DNA from: Fibrobacter sp. UWB15
GTDB taxonomy: Bacteria > Fibrobacterota > Fibrobacteria > Fibrobacterales > Fibrobacteraceae
Direction: 5' to 3'
Assembly: GCF_900177705.1 (NCBI RefSeq)
Contig: NZ_FXBA01000014.1
Coordinates: forward strand, 1-61,707
DNA: 61,707 bases
The notes beneath the pieces were generated by a model, which saw nothing but the letters and a program-made list of their open reading frames with translations, had not been told where the DNA came from and did not search any database. Below are positions 45,953 through 52,878 of the stretch, one piece after another; positions within the stretch are counted from its first letter, which is position 1, and each line of letters starts with the position of its first letter. A program made the translations under genes and the position numbers.

Positions 45953-45958
45953 TTAGGC

Positions 45959-46471
45959 ATGACTAAACCGCCGTTCAAGGTCAGGTTCAAGGCATTTCTT
46001 GTAACCCTCTGGATTAAAAGCCTGCGCGTAAGGCTAAAAACGCCCGAATCATTTGCGCCGGGAATCCTTGGGGTATGGCATCAAGATCTACTCGCGAGTG
46101 CCGCCGCCTTTAAAAACTGGGGCGTGCACACGCTCGTTTCGGAATCAAGCGACGGCGACCTTTTCGCGACCATCGTCCAAAATCTCGGCTACAGTGTCAC
46201 ACGCGGCTCTAGCACCCACGGCGCCACCAACGTGCGCCACTTGCTTATACCGCTCCGCGAAGGCCGCTTTGTAGGCATGGCACTAGACGGCCCTCGCGGA
46301 CCGGCAGGCGTAGTCAAAAAAGGCTCGCTCTGGCTTTCCAAATCAAGCAACACTCCCCTATGGCAAATCAGCGCCAAGTACGGCGCGCACATCATACTAA
46401 AAACATGGGATAAATTCGTCTTGCCCCTGCCGCTGACACGTATTGACATCGAAATTAAATTATCTTTGTGA
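45959..46471 (+). CDS. DUF374-type lysophospholipid acyltransferase-like protein
   Basis: 170 residues, shorter than most relatives. LGVWHQDLLASAA carries the His-Asp pair of the acyltransferase HX4D-like motif, and MALDGPRGPAGVVKKGSLWLS is the conserved substrate block of the DUF374/LPLAT family that acylates lipid A-like or phospholipid acceptors. The ATG lies only six bases after TATCTT (45947-45952) and has no Shine-Dalgarno. The product probably sits at the inner membrane face. Substrate unknown. Confidence 0.8.
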   Translation: MTKPPFKVRFKAFLVTLWIKSLRVRLKTPESFAPGILGVWHQDLLASAAAFKNWGVHTLVSESSDGDLFATIVQNLGYSVTRGSSTHGATNVRHLLIPLREGRFVGMALDGPRGPAGVVKKGSLWLSKSSNTPLWQISAKYGAHIILKTWDKFVLPLPLTRIDIEIKLSL

Positions 46472-46517
46472 CTGCAAATCATACCAAGGTGATAACTTAT
46501 TAACTAAGGAATAAATC

Positions 46518-47165
46518 GTGATTTTAATGCCCCCTAAATTTGTCGCCTTCGACCTTGAAACTACAGGTCTTAACAACCAGAAAGATGAAATCATTGAAAT
46601 CGGTGCCGTCAAGTTCACCGTCGAAACCAAGAACGGCAAAGTCGTGCCCAAGCTGCTCGGCGAGCTCGAAACCTTCGTGAAGCCGAACATGATGATTCCG
46701 GCCGAAGCCTCTGCCGTGAACCACATTTACGACAGCGACGTGCAAGACGCCCCCGCCGTGGGTGACGCCATCAAGAAGTTCACCGAATTCTGCGGCCAGA
46801 GTTCCATTCTGCTCGCCCACAACGCAAACTTCGACGCAAGCTTTTTGCGTGTCGCCTACCAGAACAACCCACAGCTCGTGCCCGGCAACCCCGTGATCGA
46901 CTCCCTCGCTATTTCCAAGGCAATCATGCCCGAAGCAAGTTCCCACAAGCTCGGTATTTTGGCTAACATGTTCCAACGCCGCGACGAAATCAGCATGAAG
47001 ATTGAATCCGACAAAATGCACCGCGCCGTTTACGACTGCCTGATGCTCATGGAAGTGTTCGTGGCCCTGCTCCGCCGCCGCTTTAAGGAAAAGGACTGGG
47101 AAATGGCCTGCATCATGAAGAACATGGAAAAGTACAAGGGCATTCCGCAGTTCATCAACAAATAA
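46518..47165 (+). CDS. DnaQ-like 3'-5' exonuclease (DEDDh)
   Basis: 215 residues. The DEDDh set is visible: FDLETTGLNNQKDEIIEIGAV in pieces (Asp and Glu), LLAHNANFDASFL (Asp) and HRAVYDCLM (His and Asp). This fold occurs as the proofreading subunit of DNA polymerase III (DnaQ) or in PolC-like exonucleases. The GTG at 46518 with AGGA seven bases upstream was preferred over the ATG three codons later. It has a terminator and is alone on its transcript, so its assignment as the replicative proofreader is unproven. Confidence 0.88.
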   Translation: MILMPPKFVAFDLETTGLNNQKDEIIEIGAVKFTVETKNGKVVPKLLGELETFVKPNMMIPAEASAVNHIYDSDVQDAPAVGDAIKKFTEFCGQSSILLAHNANFDASFLRVAYQNNPQLVPGNPVIDSLAISKAIMPEASSHKLGILANMFQRRDEISMKIESDKMHRAVYDCLMLMEVFVALLRRRFKEKDWEMACIMKNMEKYKGIPQFINK

Positions 47166-47186
47166 GCGTTTTTCAAATCGAACTTT

Positions 47187-47216
47187 AAATGCGGACATTC
47201 ATTTGTCCGCATTTTT
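47187..47216 (+). terminator. Terminator of the exonuclease gene
   Basis: ATGCGGACA-TTCATT-TGTCCGCAT followed by TTTTT. Confidence 0.88.
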
Positions 47217-47235
47217 GTTATAAACGCAAGTCCAT

Positions 47236-47266
47236 AAAAAAAGAACCGCCCCCGAAGGAGCGGCTT
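47236..47266 (-). terminator. Terminator of the rpsF-rpsR-rplI operon
   Basis: CCGCCCC-CGAA-GGAGCGG type stem (47246-47263, one mismatch) followed on the minus strand by a T-run (47236-47242). Confidence 0.7.
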
Positions 47267-47294
47267 TTAAGATTTCTAGTGATTTAGAAAAAGC

Positions 47295-47744
47295 TTAGGC
47301 TTTCTCTGCAACCACCCAAACCTTGACCTGAGCTTCAACGTCGCTGAAGACCTTGATCGTCACGGTGTAAACACCGAGCTGCTTGATCGGTTCTTCGAGA
47401 GCAACCTGAGCACGGGTAACCTTAACGCCCTGCTTGGTGATGGCGTCAGCGATGTCAGAAGCGGTCACAGAACCGTACAGACGTTCGCCTTCCACAACGC
47501 GGCGTTCGAGGTTAACAGAAATCTGAGAAAGCTTAGCAGCCACATCGCCAGCGGCAGCGAGTTCCTTCTGGAACTGAGCTTCGACGGCAGCGCGGTTGTT
47601 TTCGATTTCGAGCTTGGCTTCCTTGGTAGCGCGAACAGCGAGCTTGCGCGGGAAGAGGTAGTTACGGGCATAGCCGTCCTTAACCTTCACGACGTCAAGC
47701 ATCTTGCCCAAGTGGGGAACGTTGGCCTTAAGAATAATTTCCAT
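47295..47744 (-). CDS. rplI: 50S ribosomal protein L9
   Basis: 149 residues, the usual size. The N-terminal domain LGKMLDVVKVKDGYARNYLFPRKLA in pieces is diagnostic, followed by the long central helix and the C-terminal RNA-binding domain (LYGSVTASDIADAI). It is third in the order rpsF, rpsR, rplI. AGGAGGAACT precedes the ATG. The 14-base gap to rpsR fits one transcript. Confidence 0.97.
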   Translation of the reverse strand: MEIILKANVPHLGKMLDVVKVKDGYARNYLFPRKLAVRATKEAKLEIENNRAAVEAQFQKELAAAGDVAAKLSQISVNLERRVVEGERLYGSVTASDIADAITKQGVKVTRAQVALEEPIKQLGVYTVTIKVFSDVEAQVKVWVVAEKA

Positions 47745-47758
47745 AGTCTAGTTCCTCC

Positions 47759-48010
47759 TTAGCGCAGACTGTCCGAAACGAACGGGAGAATAGCCATCTG
47801 ACGGGCACGCTTGATAGCTTCGTTCAGCATACGCTGATACTTGGCGGAGGTGCCAGAAATGCGGCGAGGAATGATCTTACCACGTTCAGAGATAAAGCGA
47901 CGAAGAGTCTTTTCGTCCTTATAGTCAATGAACTTGATGTTGTTTTCCGTGAACCAGCAAGTCTTCTTGCGGCGGATACGGGTTGCCTGCTTCTTATCTT
48001 CAAAAGCCAT
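47759..48010 (-). CDS. rpsR: 30S ribosomal protein S18
   Basis: 83 residues. S18 forms a heterodimer with S6 on the 30S platform. [39 protein letters not shown] in pieces is the conserved core. Its start overlaps the rpsF stop by one base (TAATG). The ssb gene that often sits between rpsF and rpsR in other phyla is missing here. Confidence 0.97.
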   Translation of the reverse strand: MAFEDKKQATRIRRKKTCWFTENNIKFIDYKDEKTLRRFISERGKIIPRRISGTSAKYQRMLNEAIKRARQMAILPFVSDSLR

Positions 48011-48381
48011 TATTCAGCCTCCCCTTCTTCTGCGTCAACCGGGATGATATCTTCGGTGGACTGGGTCTGAGTTTGGTCATAAACAATTTCGCTCATCGGA
48101 TAATCAGCGAGAGTCATCCAGCGGAGAACGTTTTCGTTCAGCTTGAGAGCGGCTTCCACAGAGGCGACCGTAGCGGCTTCGGCCTTGTAGTAGAAGATCA
48201 CGTAAAAGCCATGCTGGCGCTTCTTGATGGAGTATGCGAGCTTGCGCTTGCCCCAATCGTCGCGGCGGAGGATTTCGCCGTTGCCTTTGGTGATGTTGGC
48301 GGCGATAGTCTCGATTTCGGCCTTGATAGCGTCGTCAGAGATCATAGCGTCGATGATCACCATCGTTTCGTATTGTCTCAT
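48010..48381 (-). CDS. rpsF: 30S ribosomal protein S6
   Basis: 123 residues. [17 protein letters not shown] is the canonical start, [23 protein letters not shown] in pieces the S18 interface, and the tail is acidic (DAEEGEAE). It is the first gene of the operon, with a clear promoter 80 bases upstream and a structured leader that may bind the S6:S18 dimer. Confidence 0.97.
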   Translation of the reverse strand: MRQYETMVIIDAMISDDAIKAEIETIAANITKGNGEILRRDDWGKRKLAYSIKKRQHGFYVIFYYKAEAATVASVEAALKLNENVLRWMTLADYPMSEIVYDQTQTQSTEDIIPVDAEEGEAE

Positions 48382-48452
48382 ATAATGAGTCCCTTTGGTC
48401 TATCGCCCGGGAAACCGACATTGGCCCCGGGAGGGTTCCGATAAAAATCGGT
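48382..48452 (-). promoter_or_regulatory. Structured rpsF leader, possible S6:S18 autoregulatory element
   Basis: On the minus strand the leader contains CCGAT-TTTT-ATCGG and a second stem of two CCCGGG blocks around GCCAATGTCGGTTT. S6:S18 binding leaders with a CCG-containing bulge are known upstream of rpsF in many bacteria; I infer but cannot prove that this is one. Confidence 0.45.
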
Positions 48453-48458
48453 GCACCA

Positions 48459-48487
48459 AATATAGAAAATCGGGATTTAGGTGTCAA
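48459..48487 (-). promoter_or_regulatory. rpsF operon promoter
   Basis: TTGACA (48482-48487), exactly 17 bases, TATATT followed by TG (48459-48464) on the minus strand. The best consensus promoter in the window. Confidence 0.9.
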
Positions 48488-48507
48488 ACCTCGGAGGCAG
48501 GTCTACC

Positions 48508-49341
48508 CTACGCCCCGAACTGAATTCCCAGGAAAAAGGTGTTCGACCACCCGTCAATATCCTTGTTGAAGGCCTTTTGAGCCCCCACTTCGAACGAAAT
48601 CCAGGTCGAACGGAGCGTCCGCTTGGCCCAAGGCCACACTTCGCGCAGGTTAAAGGCAACCCCCGGAACCACGTTCAACAGGAATTCCTTGGTAAAGTTG
48701 TATTCCACATGAACTTCGCCGGTCAGGCCGAACAAATCCGACAGGTTATACCCGCCACCCAGCGCAAGCCCGATAGAAAAACCGTCCAGCGTAAAAAGCT
48801 TTTGGCAGTCGTTGTTTTCGACTTCGACAGAATCCGCTTCGTCTTCTTCGTCGCCGGGATCGTCGTCCCACCAGTAATGCTGTTGCCGTTCCGAAGTCGC
48901 CTTCTTTCCGCGCACCTGCTTTCTAAACGCCGAGATACTCGTATTTTCAAAACCCAGAAGCGGCGAAGCATACAAGTCGAACTCTTCGGACGCCATGTGG
49001 AACCTGACATTCAGGCGGTACCGCTGGTAAACGATCATCGCGTCGCGGTCGAGGTCGCCCCCGAAAAAGAGCGCACTGACTCCCCCGCTTATCCAATCTT
49101 TATAAAAGTACTCAAGCTGTGCCTGCCAGGCGCCCATGCAGTCGCATTCGTCCAGCGGGTCGTACACGCCAAAGCCAAGCCCGAACGAAAGACCCTGTTC
49201 CATGTAGGCGGTCTGCCCCGGCAAGGGAACCGTGCTGATTTCAGACAACTTATTCTCTGATCCAAGCGAGTCTACGCCGTCTGCCGCAAACGAGACAGAC
49301 AACCCAAATACAAGTACAATCAGCAAGAATAAGTAGCGCAC
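48508..49341 (-). CDS. Outer-membrane beta-barrel protein, unknown function
   Basis: 277 residues from a GTG at 49341. A signal peptide (YLFLLIVLVFGLSVSFAAD) is followed by repeated amphipathic strands (LSFGLGFGVYDP, GGVSALFFGGDL, YRLNVRFHM, LALGGGYNLS, GLTGEVHVEYNF, FFLGIQFGA). An acidic loop (WWDDDPGDEEDEADSVEVE) lies near residue 155. It ends in a small barrel-type strand but not on Phe. I see an 8-12-stranded barrel with no family name. Confidence 0.72.
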   Translation of the reverse strand: MRYLFLLIVLVFGLSVSFAADGVDSLGSENKLSEISTVPLPGQTAYMEQGLSFGLGFGVYDPLDECDCMGAWQAQLEYFYKDWISGGVSALFFGGDLDRDAMIVYQRYRLNVRFHMASEEFDLYASPLLGFENTSISAFRKQVRGKKATSERQQHYWWDDDPGDEEDEADSVEVENNDCQKLFTLDGFSIGLALGGGYNLSDLFGLTGEVHVEYNFTKEFLLNVVPGVAFNLREVWPWAKRTLRSTWISFEVGAQKAFNKDIDGWSNTFFLGIQFGA

Positions 49342-49355
49342 AGGTATAAGCTAGT

Positions 49356-49383
49356 AAAAAAAACAAAGGGGGAAGAATCCCCC
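49356..49383 (-). terminator. Terminator of the aldolase gene
   Basis: GGGGGA/TCCCCC stem with AGAA loop (49368-49383) followed on the minus strand by TTTGTTTTTTTT. Confidence 0.75.
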
Positions 49384-49393
49384 TCGTTGCAAT

Positions 49394-49543
49394 CGCAGCC
49401 CTGCTGCGTTTTCCACTCCCCCTTCTCCTAGGGCTCCGCCCTAAAACCCGGATAGTTTATCGCCGCATTTGACTCATGATTAGTCGTGGCCCTTGATTTT
49501 TCAAATCAAGGGCGCGACTCGTCGGCTCACCAATACGAAAGTG
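49394..49543. other. Hairpin cluster between aldolase and outer-membrane protein genes
   Basis: CGCAG-CCCTG-CTGCG (49394-49408), TAGGGC-TCC-GCCCTA (49429-49443), an 11-bp perfect stem GCCCTTGATTT-TTC-AAATCAAGGGC in pieces (49489-49513) with outer AGTCG/CGACT arms, and GAAAGTGC-GA-GCACTTTC (about 49537-49554). No ORF of note. Confidence 0.6.
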
Positions 49544-49570
49544 CGAGCACTTTCATGCTGGATTCGCCTC

Positions 49571-50512
49571 CTAGTCATTCATCATATGATTATAGAACTT
49601 GGTGTAGTTGTCGCGGTCTTCGGTCTTGCGGACGGCGATGGCGTCTTGCGGGTGGCGGTTCAGCATACCCGTAATCATCTGCGGAATGATGTAGCCCCAT
49701 TCGTACTTTTCCTTGAGCGGCAAGAACAGTTCCTGGTAGGCGTCGAGCACCGGGCGAAGGTCGTACTTCGGGTTCTTGAGGAATCCGAGCAAGAGTTCGG
49801 TGGTGCAGTTGCCGGCGCCGCGGCCCATGCCCGACACGGAACCGTCGAGGTAGTCCACGTGGTCGATGATAGCCTGAATCGTGTTGGAGAAGGCCAGCTG
49901 CTGGTTGTTGTGGCCATGGAAGCCGAACTTCTTGCCCTTCACGATACCGCGGTAACGGGTAATTTCCTTATCGATGTCTTCCTGGTAGAAGGCGCCGAAG
50001 CTGTCCACCAAGTAAAGCACGTCGGCCTTGCATTCTTCGTTCACCTGGTGCAGGGCTTCGTCGAGTTCCGGGCCACGGTCACGGCTCACAGCCATGATGT
50101 TCAGGGTGGTTTCGTAACCCATGTCGTGGAAGGCGTTCACCATCTCGATACCCTTGTCGATGTTTTTCACATAGCTTGCCACGCGGAACATCTGGTACGG
50201 GCTTTCGCTCGCGGGCTTCACGGCATCCATGTTCACGCGGCCCACGTCAGCCATCACGGCCATCTTGATCTTGGAATCGATACCGTCTTTCACCTTCCAG
50301 AGCAGGTCGTCGTCGCAGAACTTCCACGGGCCGTATTCCTTGGGGTCAAAAAGTTCCGGAGAGTTCTTGTAACCCATTTCCATATAGTCCACACCGGCGG
50401 CAGACAGGAGGGTGTAAAGGCGACGCACAAATTCGAGGGAGAAGTCGTGCTTGTTCACCAGGCCGCCATCGCGGATGGTGCAGTCCAAAACCTTGATAGA
50501 TTCATAGTACAT
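49571..50512 (-). CDS. HMGL-like aldolase (4-hydroxy-2-oxovalerate aldolase-type)
   Basis: 313 residues. KVLDCTIRDGGLVN at the N-terminus carries the metal-binding Asp of the DRE-TIM family; MEMGYKNSPE, DSFGAFYQEDI and GFHGHNNQQLAFSN (metal His) complete the barrel, and GMGRGAGNCTTELLL is the family block near the C-terminus. Related enzymes cleave 4-hydroxy-2-oxoacids or make carbon-carbon bonds from acetyl-CoA. No dehydrogenase partner is adjacent, so the reaction is open; its cell-surface sugar or amino-acid role cannot be deduced. Confidence 0.85.
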   Translation of the reverse strand: MYYESIKVLDCTIRDGGLVNKHDFSLEFVRRLYTLLSAAGVDYMEMGYKNSPELFDPKEYGPWKFCDDDLLWKVKDGIDSKIKMAVMADVGRVNMDAVKPASESPYQMFRVASYVKNIDKGIEMVNAFHDMGYETTLNIMAVSRDRGPELDEALHQVNEECKADVLYLVDSFGAFYQEDIDKEITRYRGIVKGKKFGFHGHNNQQLAFSNTIQAIIDHVDYLDGSVSGMGRGAGNCTTELLLGFLKNPKYDLRPVLDAYQELFLPLKEKYEWGYIIPQMITGMLNRHPQDAIAVRKTEDRDNYTKFYNHMMND

Positions 50513-50539
50513 GATTAGATTCCTATTTGTTTTGGCGCA

Positions 50540-50568
50540 AAGATAGGTTCTGCGAAGGAGCCGGTCAA
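50540..50568 (-). promoter_or_regulatory. Promoter of the aldolase gene
   Basis: TTGACC (50563-50568), 17 bases, TATCTT then TG (50540-50545), minus strand. Confidence 0.85.
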
Positions 50569-50829
50569 GAGCAGCAAAGCAAATCGTTCAAAAAAGTTTA
50601 TTTTTAACGCAATTTTTGCGTCATTTAAATTAAATTCACTATAAATCGTTCAAAATCAACAGGTTAGTATGTAAAGAAACTGAACACAATGGCCATCTAG
50701 GGGAACATTCCCAATCAGAAAAGCATGATTTCCTACCCAAACAGGAAAACTTTCATCTCCAACCAATCATCATTCAACGCATTGATTGCGTAGATAAACA
50801 AGACCACCCCAAGGACACATTATCAATGC

Positions 50830-51210
50830 ATTTGGGGGCATGTCGAAAAAGAACGCGGCAATTACGACTGGGCTGGTTGCGACCTCGCCTACAATTGGGC
50901 AAAAGCAAACAACGCCCATTTCACTTTCCGAACACTCTTGTGGGGTTCCCAAAATCCACAGTGGTTGAGCACGCTCGATGTCAGCGAAATCAAAAAAACA
51001 TGGACCGATTGGATTGACGCCGTTCAAGAACATTACCCCGACCTCAAAATGATCGAAGTCGTAAACGAGGCTGTAAAATCAGCCAACAACCATCACTCCG
51101 ATTTCGCCCGTTCCAAACTTGTCGAAGCCCTTGGCGGCGATAGCGGCAACTATAATTCGTGGTGACGGCATTCAAAATGGCGCGCGAACGCTGGCCAAAG
51201 GCAATCAAGA
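50830..51210 (+). pseudogene. GH10 endo-xylanase remnant (truncated, frameshifted)
   Basis: The frame at 50830-51165 reads WGHVEKERGNYDWAG, DLAYNWAKANNAHFTFRTLLWGSQNPQW in pieces and LKMIEVVNEAVKS, the central part of a GH10 xylanase, with the acid/base Glu at 51067-51069 in VVNEA. At 51160-51165 TGG runs into TGA, and the expected continuation VTAFKMARERWPKA is in the next frame, consistent with loss of one G from a GGG run near 51162. Similarity stops at both ends (no signal peptide before 50830, no C-terminal nucleophile region after about 51210). The remaining bases to 51466 hold nothing I can assign. Confidence 0.85.
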
Positions 51211-51466
51211 ACATGTGGACCCAGGGCATTTCGACACACCCGCTGGACTCGTTGGATTCAATTGCCTTGGAAAATTCGACAGCAGTCAACAGAAAAACAC
51301 AAGGTAAATTTACTCGCCCAGCGATTTCCCTCAATACGCGAAATAATCGCGCCTTCCAAATCGCTTTCATCAAAGGCGGGGCTTTACGTTCGTCATCGCG
51401 AGCCTCAAAGAGGCGCGGCGATCCATTTTAAATTTTCGCTCTTTTGAACAATGCGAATTGCAGAAA

Positions 51467-52402
51467 TTAAGTTTCGAGCTGACTGCGCAACACTACAACG
51501 TCTTCCAGAGAAAGTCCCGTGGCTGCGACTATTTTTTCGTCAGAAACGCCAAGCTTTATCAGATTCTTCGCGATTTCACGCGTATTTTCGGAAACACCTT
51601 CTGCAACTTTCGCGTTGACGTCTTCCGCGAACTCCTTGAAGAAGCCCTTTCTTAAGGCATTGTGATCCCAGACCTTGTGGTACATATTCCGATAAGCCTC
51701 AAATTCCTTTTTATTGAAGTTAGATACTTTTGCACTTTCCGTCAAGTCCTTAAACTTCACTTCGTCCAGTTCTTCGGGAAGTTCCTTGAGTTGGTTCAGG
51801 TAGCGGAAGAAAAACAGCCATTTGCTTAGGTCACTGGAGGTCTTCTCGATAAAGAAAGGAACCTTTGAAAGTTCGATTACAGTCCAGTTGTAGGCATCCA
51901 CAAGCTGCACCCCGCTTTCCAAATCGATTACCGTCGCACGATGGACGGCGCGCTCATCAAGGAAAACAGGGAACCGCGTCAAGGCGATTACATATGTCGG
52001 CTGAACATTAAAATTCCAATCATCTCCGGGCGCTGCCTGATTCGCCACCATTTCGCTCGCATAAAACGCAAGGCGCTTCATGAAGTTATCCACTTCACGA
52101 ATTTGCACTTCAATTTCAATCAAATCTCCCGCATCATCCTTACAATGCAAGTCAAAAATTGCCGTACGCGACGCCTTACTCCCACTGAGGTTCTTCGCCA
52201 CATTACGAGTCCACACGTTTTTGACAGGCCGTTTAAGTTGCGGTCCCAACAGGTCATTCAACAAATTGATGAGATTCTGGCGACTAGTAGGCTTATCCGG
52301 GTCAAAGGCCTTCTTGAAGGCCAAATCTACCAGCAGGTTTGCGTACGGGCTCGTTTCACCCGGCTTCACGATACAGTCCTTGAAGGACTTGCGTTCTTTC
52401 AT
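51467..52402 (-). CDS. Rpn/PD-(D/E)XK nuclease family protein (putative transposase)
   Basis: 311 residues from the ATG at 52402, with GGAG six bases upstream; the codon before it is another ATG. FKKAFDPDKPTSRQNLINLLNDLL in pieces and ASRTAIFDLHCKDDAGDLIEIEVQI in pieces hold the Asp and E-x-Q of the PD-(D/E)XK core seen in Rpn recombination-promoting nucleases and TIGR01784 proteins. The C-terminus contains a degenerate stretch (GVSENTREIAKNLIKLGVSDEKIVAATG), typical of the family. It lies between the xylanase remnant and the tracrRNA gene. Confidence 0.85.
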   Translation of the reverse strand: MKERKSFKDCIVKPGETSPYANLLVDLAFKKAFDPDKPTSRQNLINLLNDLLGPQLKRPVKNVWTRNVAKNLSGSKASRTAIFDLHCKDDAGDLIEIEVQIREVDNFMKRLAFYASEMVANQAAPGDDWNFNVQPTYVIALTRFPVFLDERAVHRATVIDLESGVQLVDAYNWTVIELSKVPFFIEKTSSDLSKWLFFFRYLNQLKELPEELDEVKFKDLTESAKVSNFNKKEFEAYRNMYHKVWDHNALRKGFFKEFAEDVNAKVAEGVSENTREIAKNLIKLGVSDEKIVAATGLSLEDVVVLRSQLET

Positions 52403-52491
52403 CATACACTCCTCTCCGCCTACAAGCATAAAAAGGCGGGACTTTACGGTTATCCACCCAAAGTATACAAATGCACTTTTGAGCACCACAA

Positions 52492-52520
52492 AATATAAAT
52501 TAGCGGATGGTGATTGTCAA
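52492..52520 (-). promoter_or_regulatory. Promoter of the Rpn-like gene
   Basis: TTGACA (52515-52520), 17 bases, TATATT (52492-52497), minus strand; start about 80 bases before the ATG. Confidence 0.85.
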
Positions 52521-52559
52521 GAGATTTTAGTTTTTTTTCAGATCAAATTTTATCAAGAC

Positions 52560-52646
52560 AAAAAAGAGAACGACGCCTCGGATGAAGCGCCGCTCTAAAT
52601 GTTTTCACAACGGAATAATCCTTATTGTGAATTGCTTTCAGATTTG
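52560..52646 (-). ncRNA. tracrRNA of the type II-C CRISPR-Cas system
   Basis: The plus-strand bases 52625-52645 are identical over 21 nt to the reverse complement of the CRISPR repeat (repeat positions 27-47), so the minus-strand transcript can pair with crRNA. Read on the minus strand, the anti-repeat is followed by a nexus-like AAGGA-TTA-TTCC hairpin (52611-52623), a linker TTGTGAAAACATTT, then stem CGGCGCTT/AGGCGTCG (52571-52592) flanked by AGAG/CTCT and a T-run (52560-52565), an intrinsic terminator. A consensus promoter places the start at about 52646, right at the anti-repeat. Predicted length is about 87 nt. It directs Cas9 and RNase III processing of crRNA. Confidence 0.88.
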
Positions 52647-52651
52647 ACAAT

Positions 52652-52680
52652 AATATACATAAAGAAATACAGAAAGTCAA
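52652..52680 (-). promoter_or_regulatory. tracrRNA promoter
   Basis: TTGACT (52675-52680), 17 bases, TATATT (52652-52657) on the minus strand, start five to seven bases later. Confidence 0.85.
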
Positions 52681-52723
52681 TAAATTTTTCACATTTTGCA
52701 GAAAAATCAAAAAAATTTCAAAA

Positions 52724-52738
52724 TGACATTATATGTCA
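52724..52738. promoter_or_regulatory. Palindrome TGACAT-TAT-ATGTCA between tracrRNA and cas9
   Basis: A perfect 6-bp inverted repeat with a 3-bp centre, 44 bases upstream of the tracrRNA -35 and 12 bases before a TATATTTA box (52750-52757) that could be the cas9 -10. Operator-like; the binding factor is unknown. A terminator-like AAAAAAGG/CCTTTTTT hairpin (52806-52833) lies further along, in the presumed cas9 leader. Confidence 0.45.
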
Positions 52739-52878
52739 CAAAAATAATCTATATTTATGGGTTTGTAGTTTTGCGTTTTCGCTTCAAAAATGACGAATTT
52801 TATCAAAAAAAGGCATTTTTCCATTCCTTTTTTCGACAAAAAAGTTTATTTTAAATGAGAATAGAAAAAGGAAATCAA

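Noticed and set aside
47759-48381. A missing or hidden ssb gene between rpsF and rpsR
   Set aside because: The genes overlap by one base, so nothing is lost between them; the ssb gene must be elsewhere.
52625-52700. tracrRNA transcribed on the plus strand toward cas9
   Set aside because: The plus-strand reading gives no terminator or nexus fold after the anti-repeat and would require plus-strand crRNA; the promoter and terminator both fit the minus strand.
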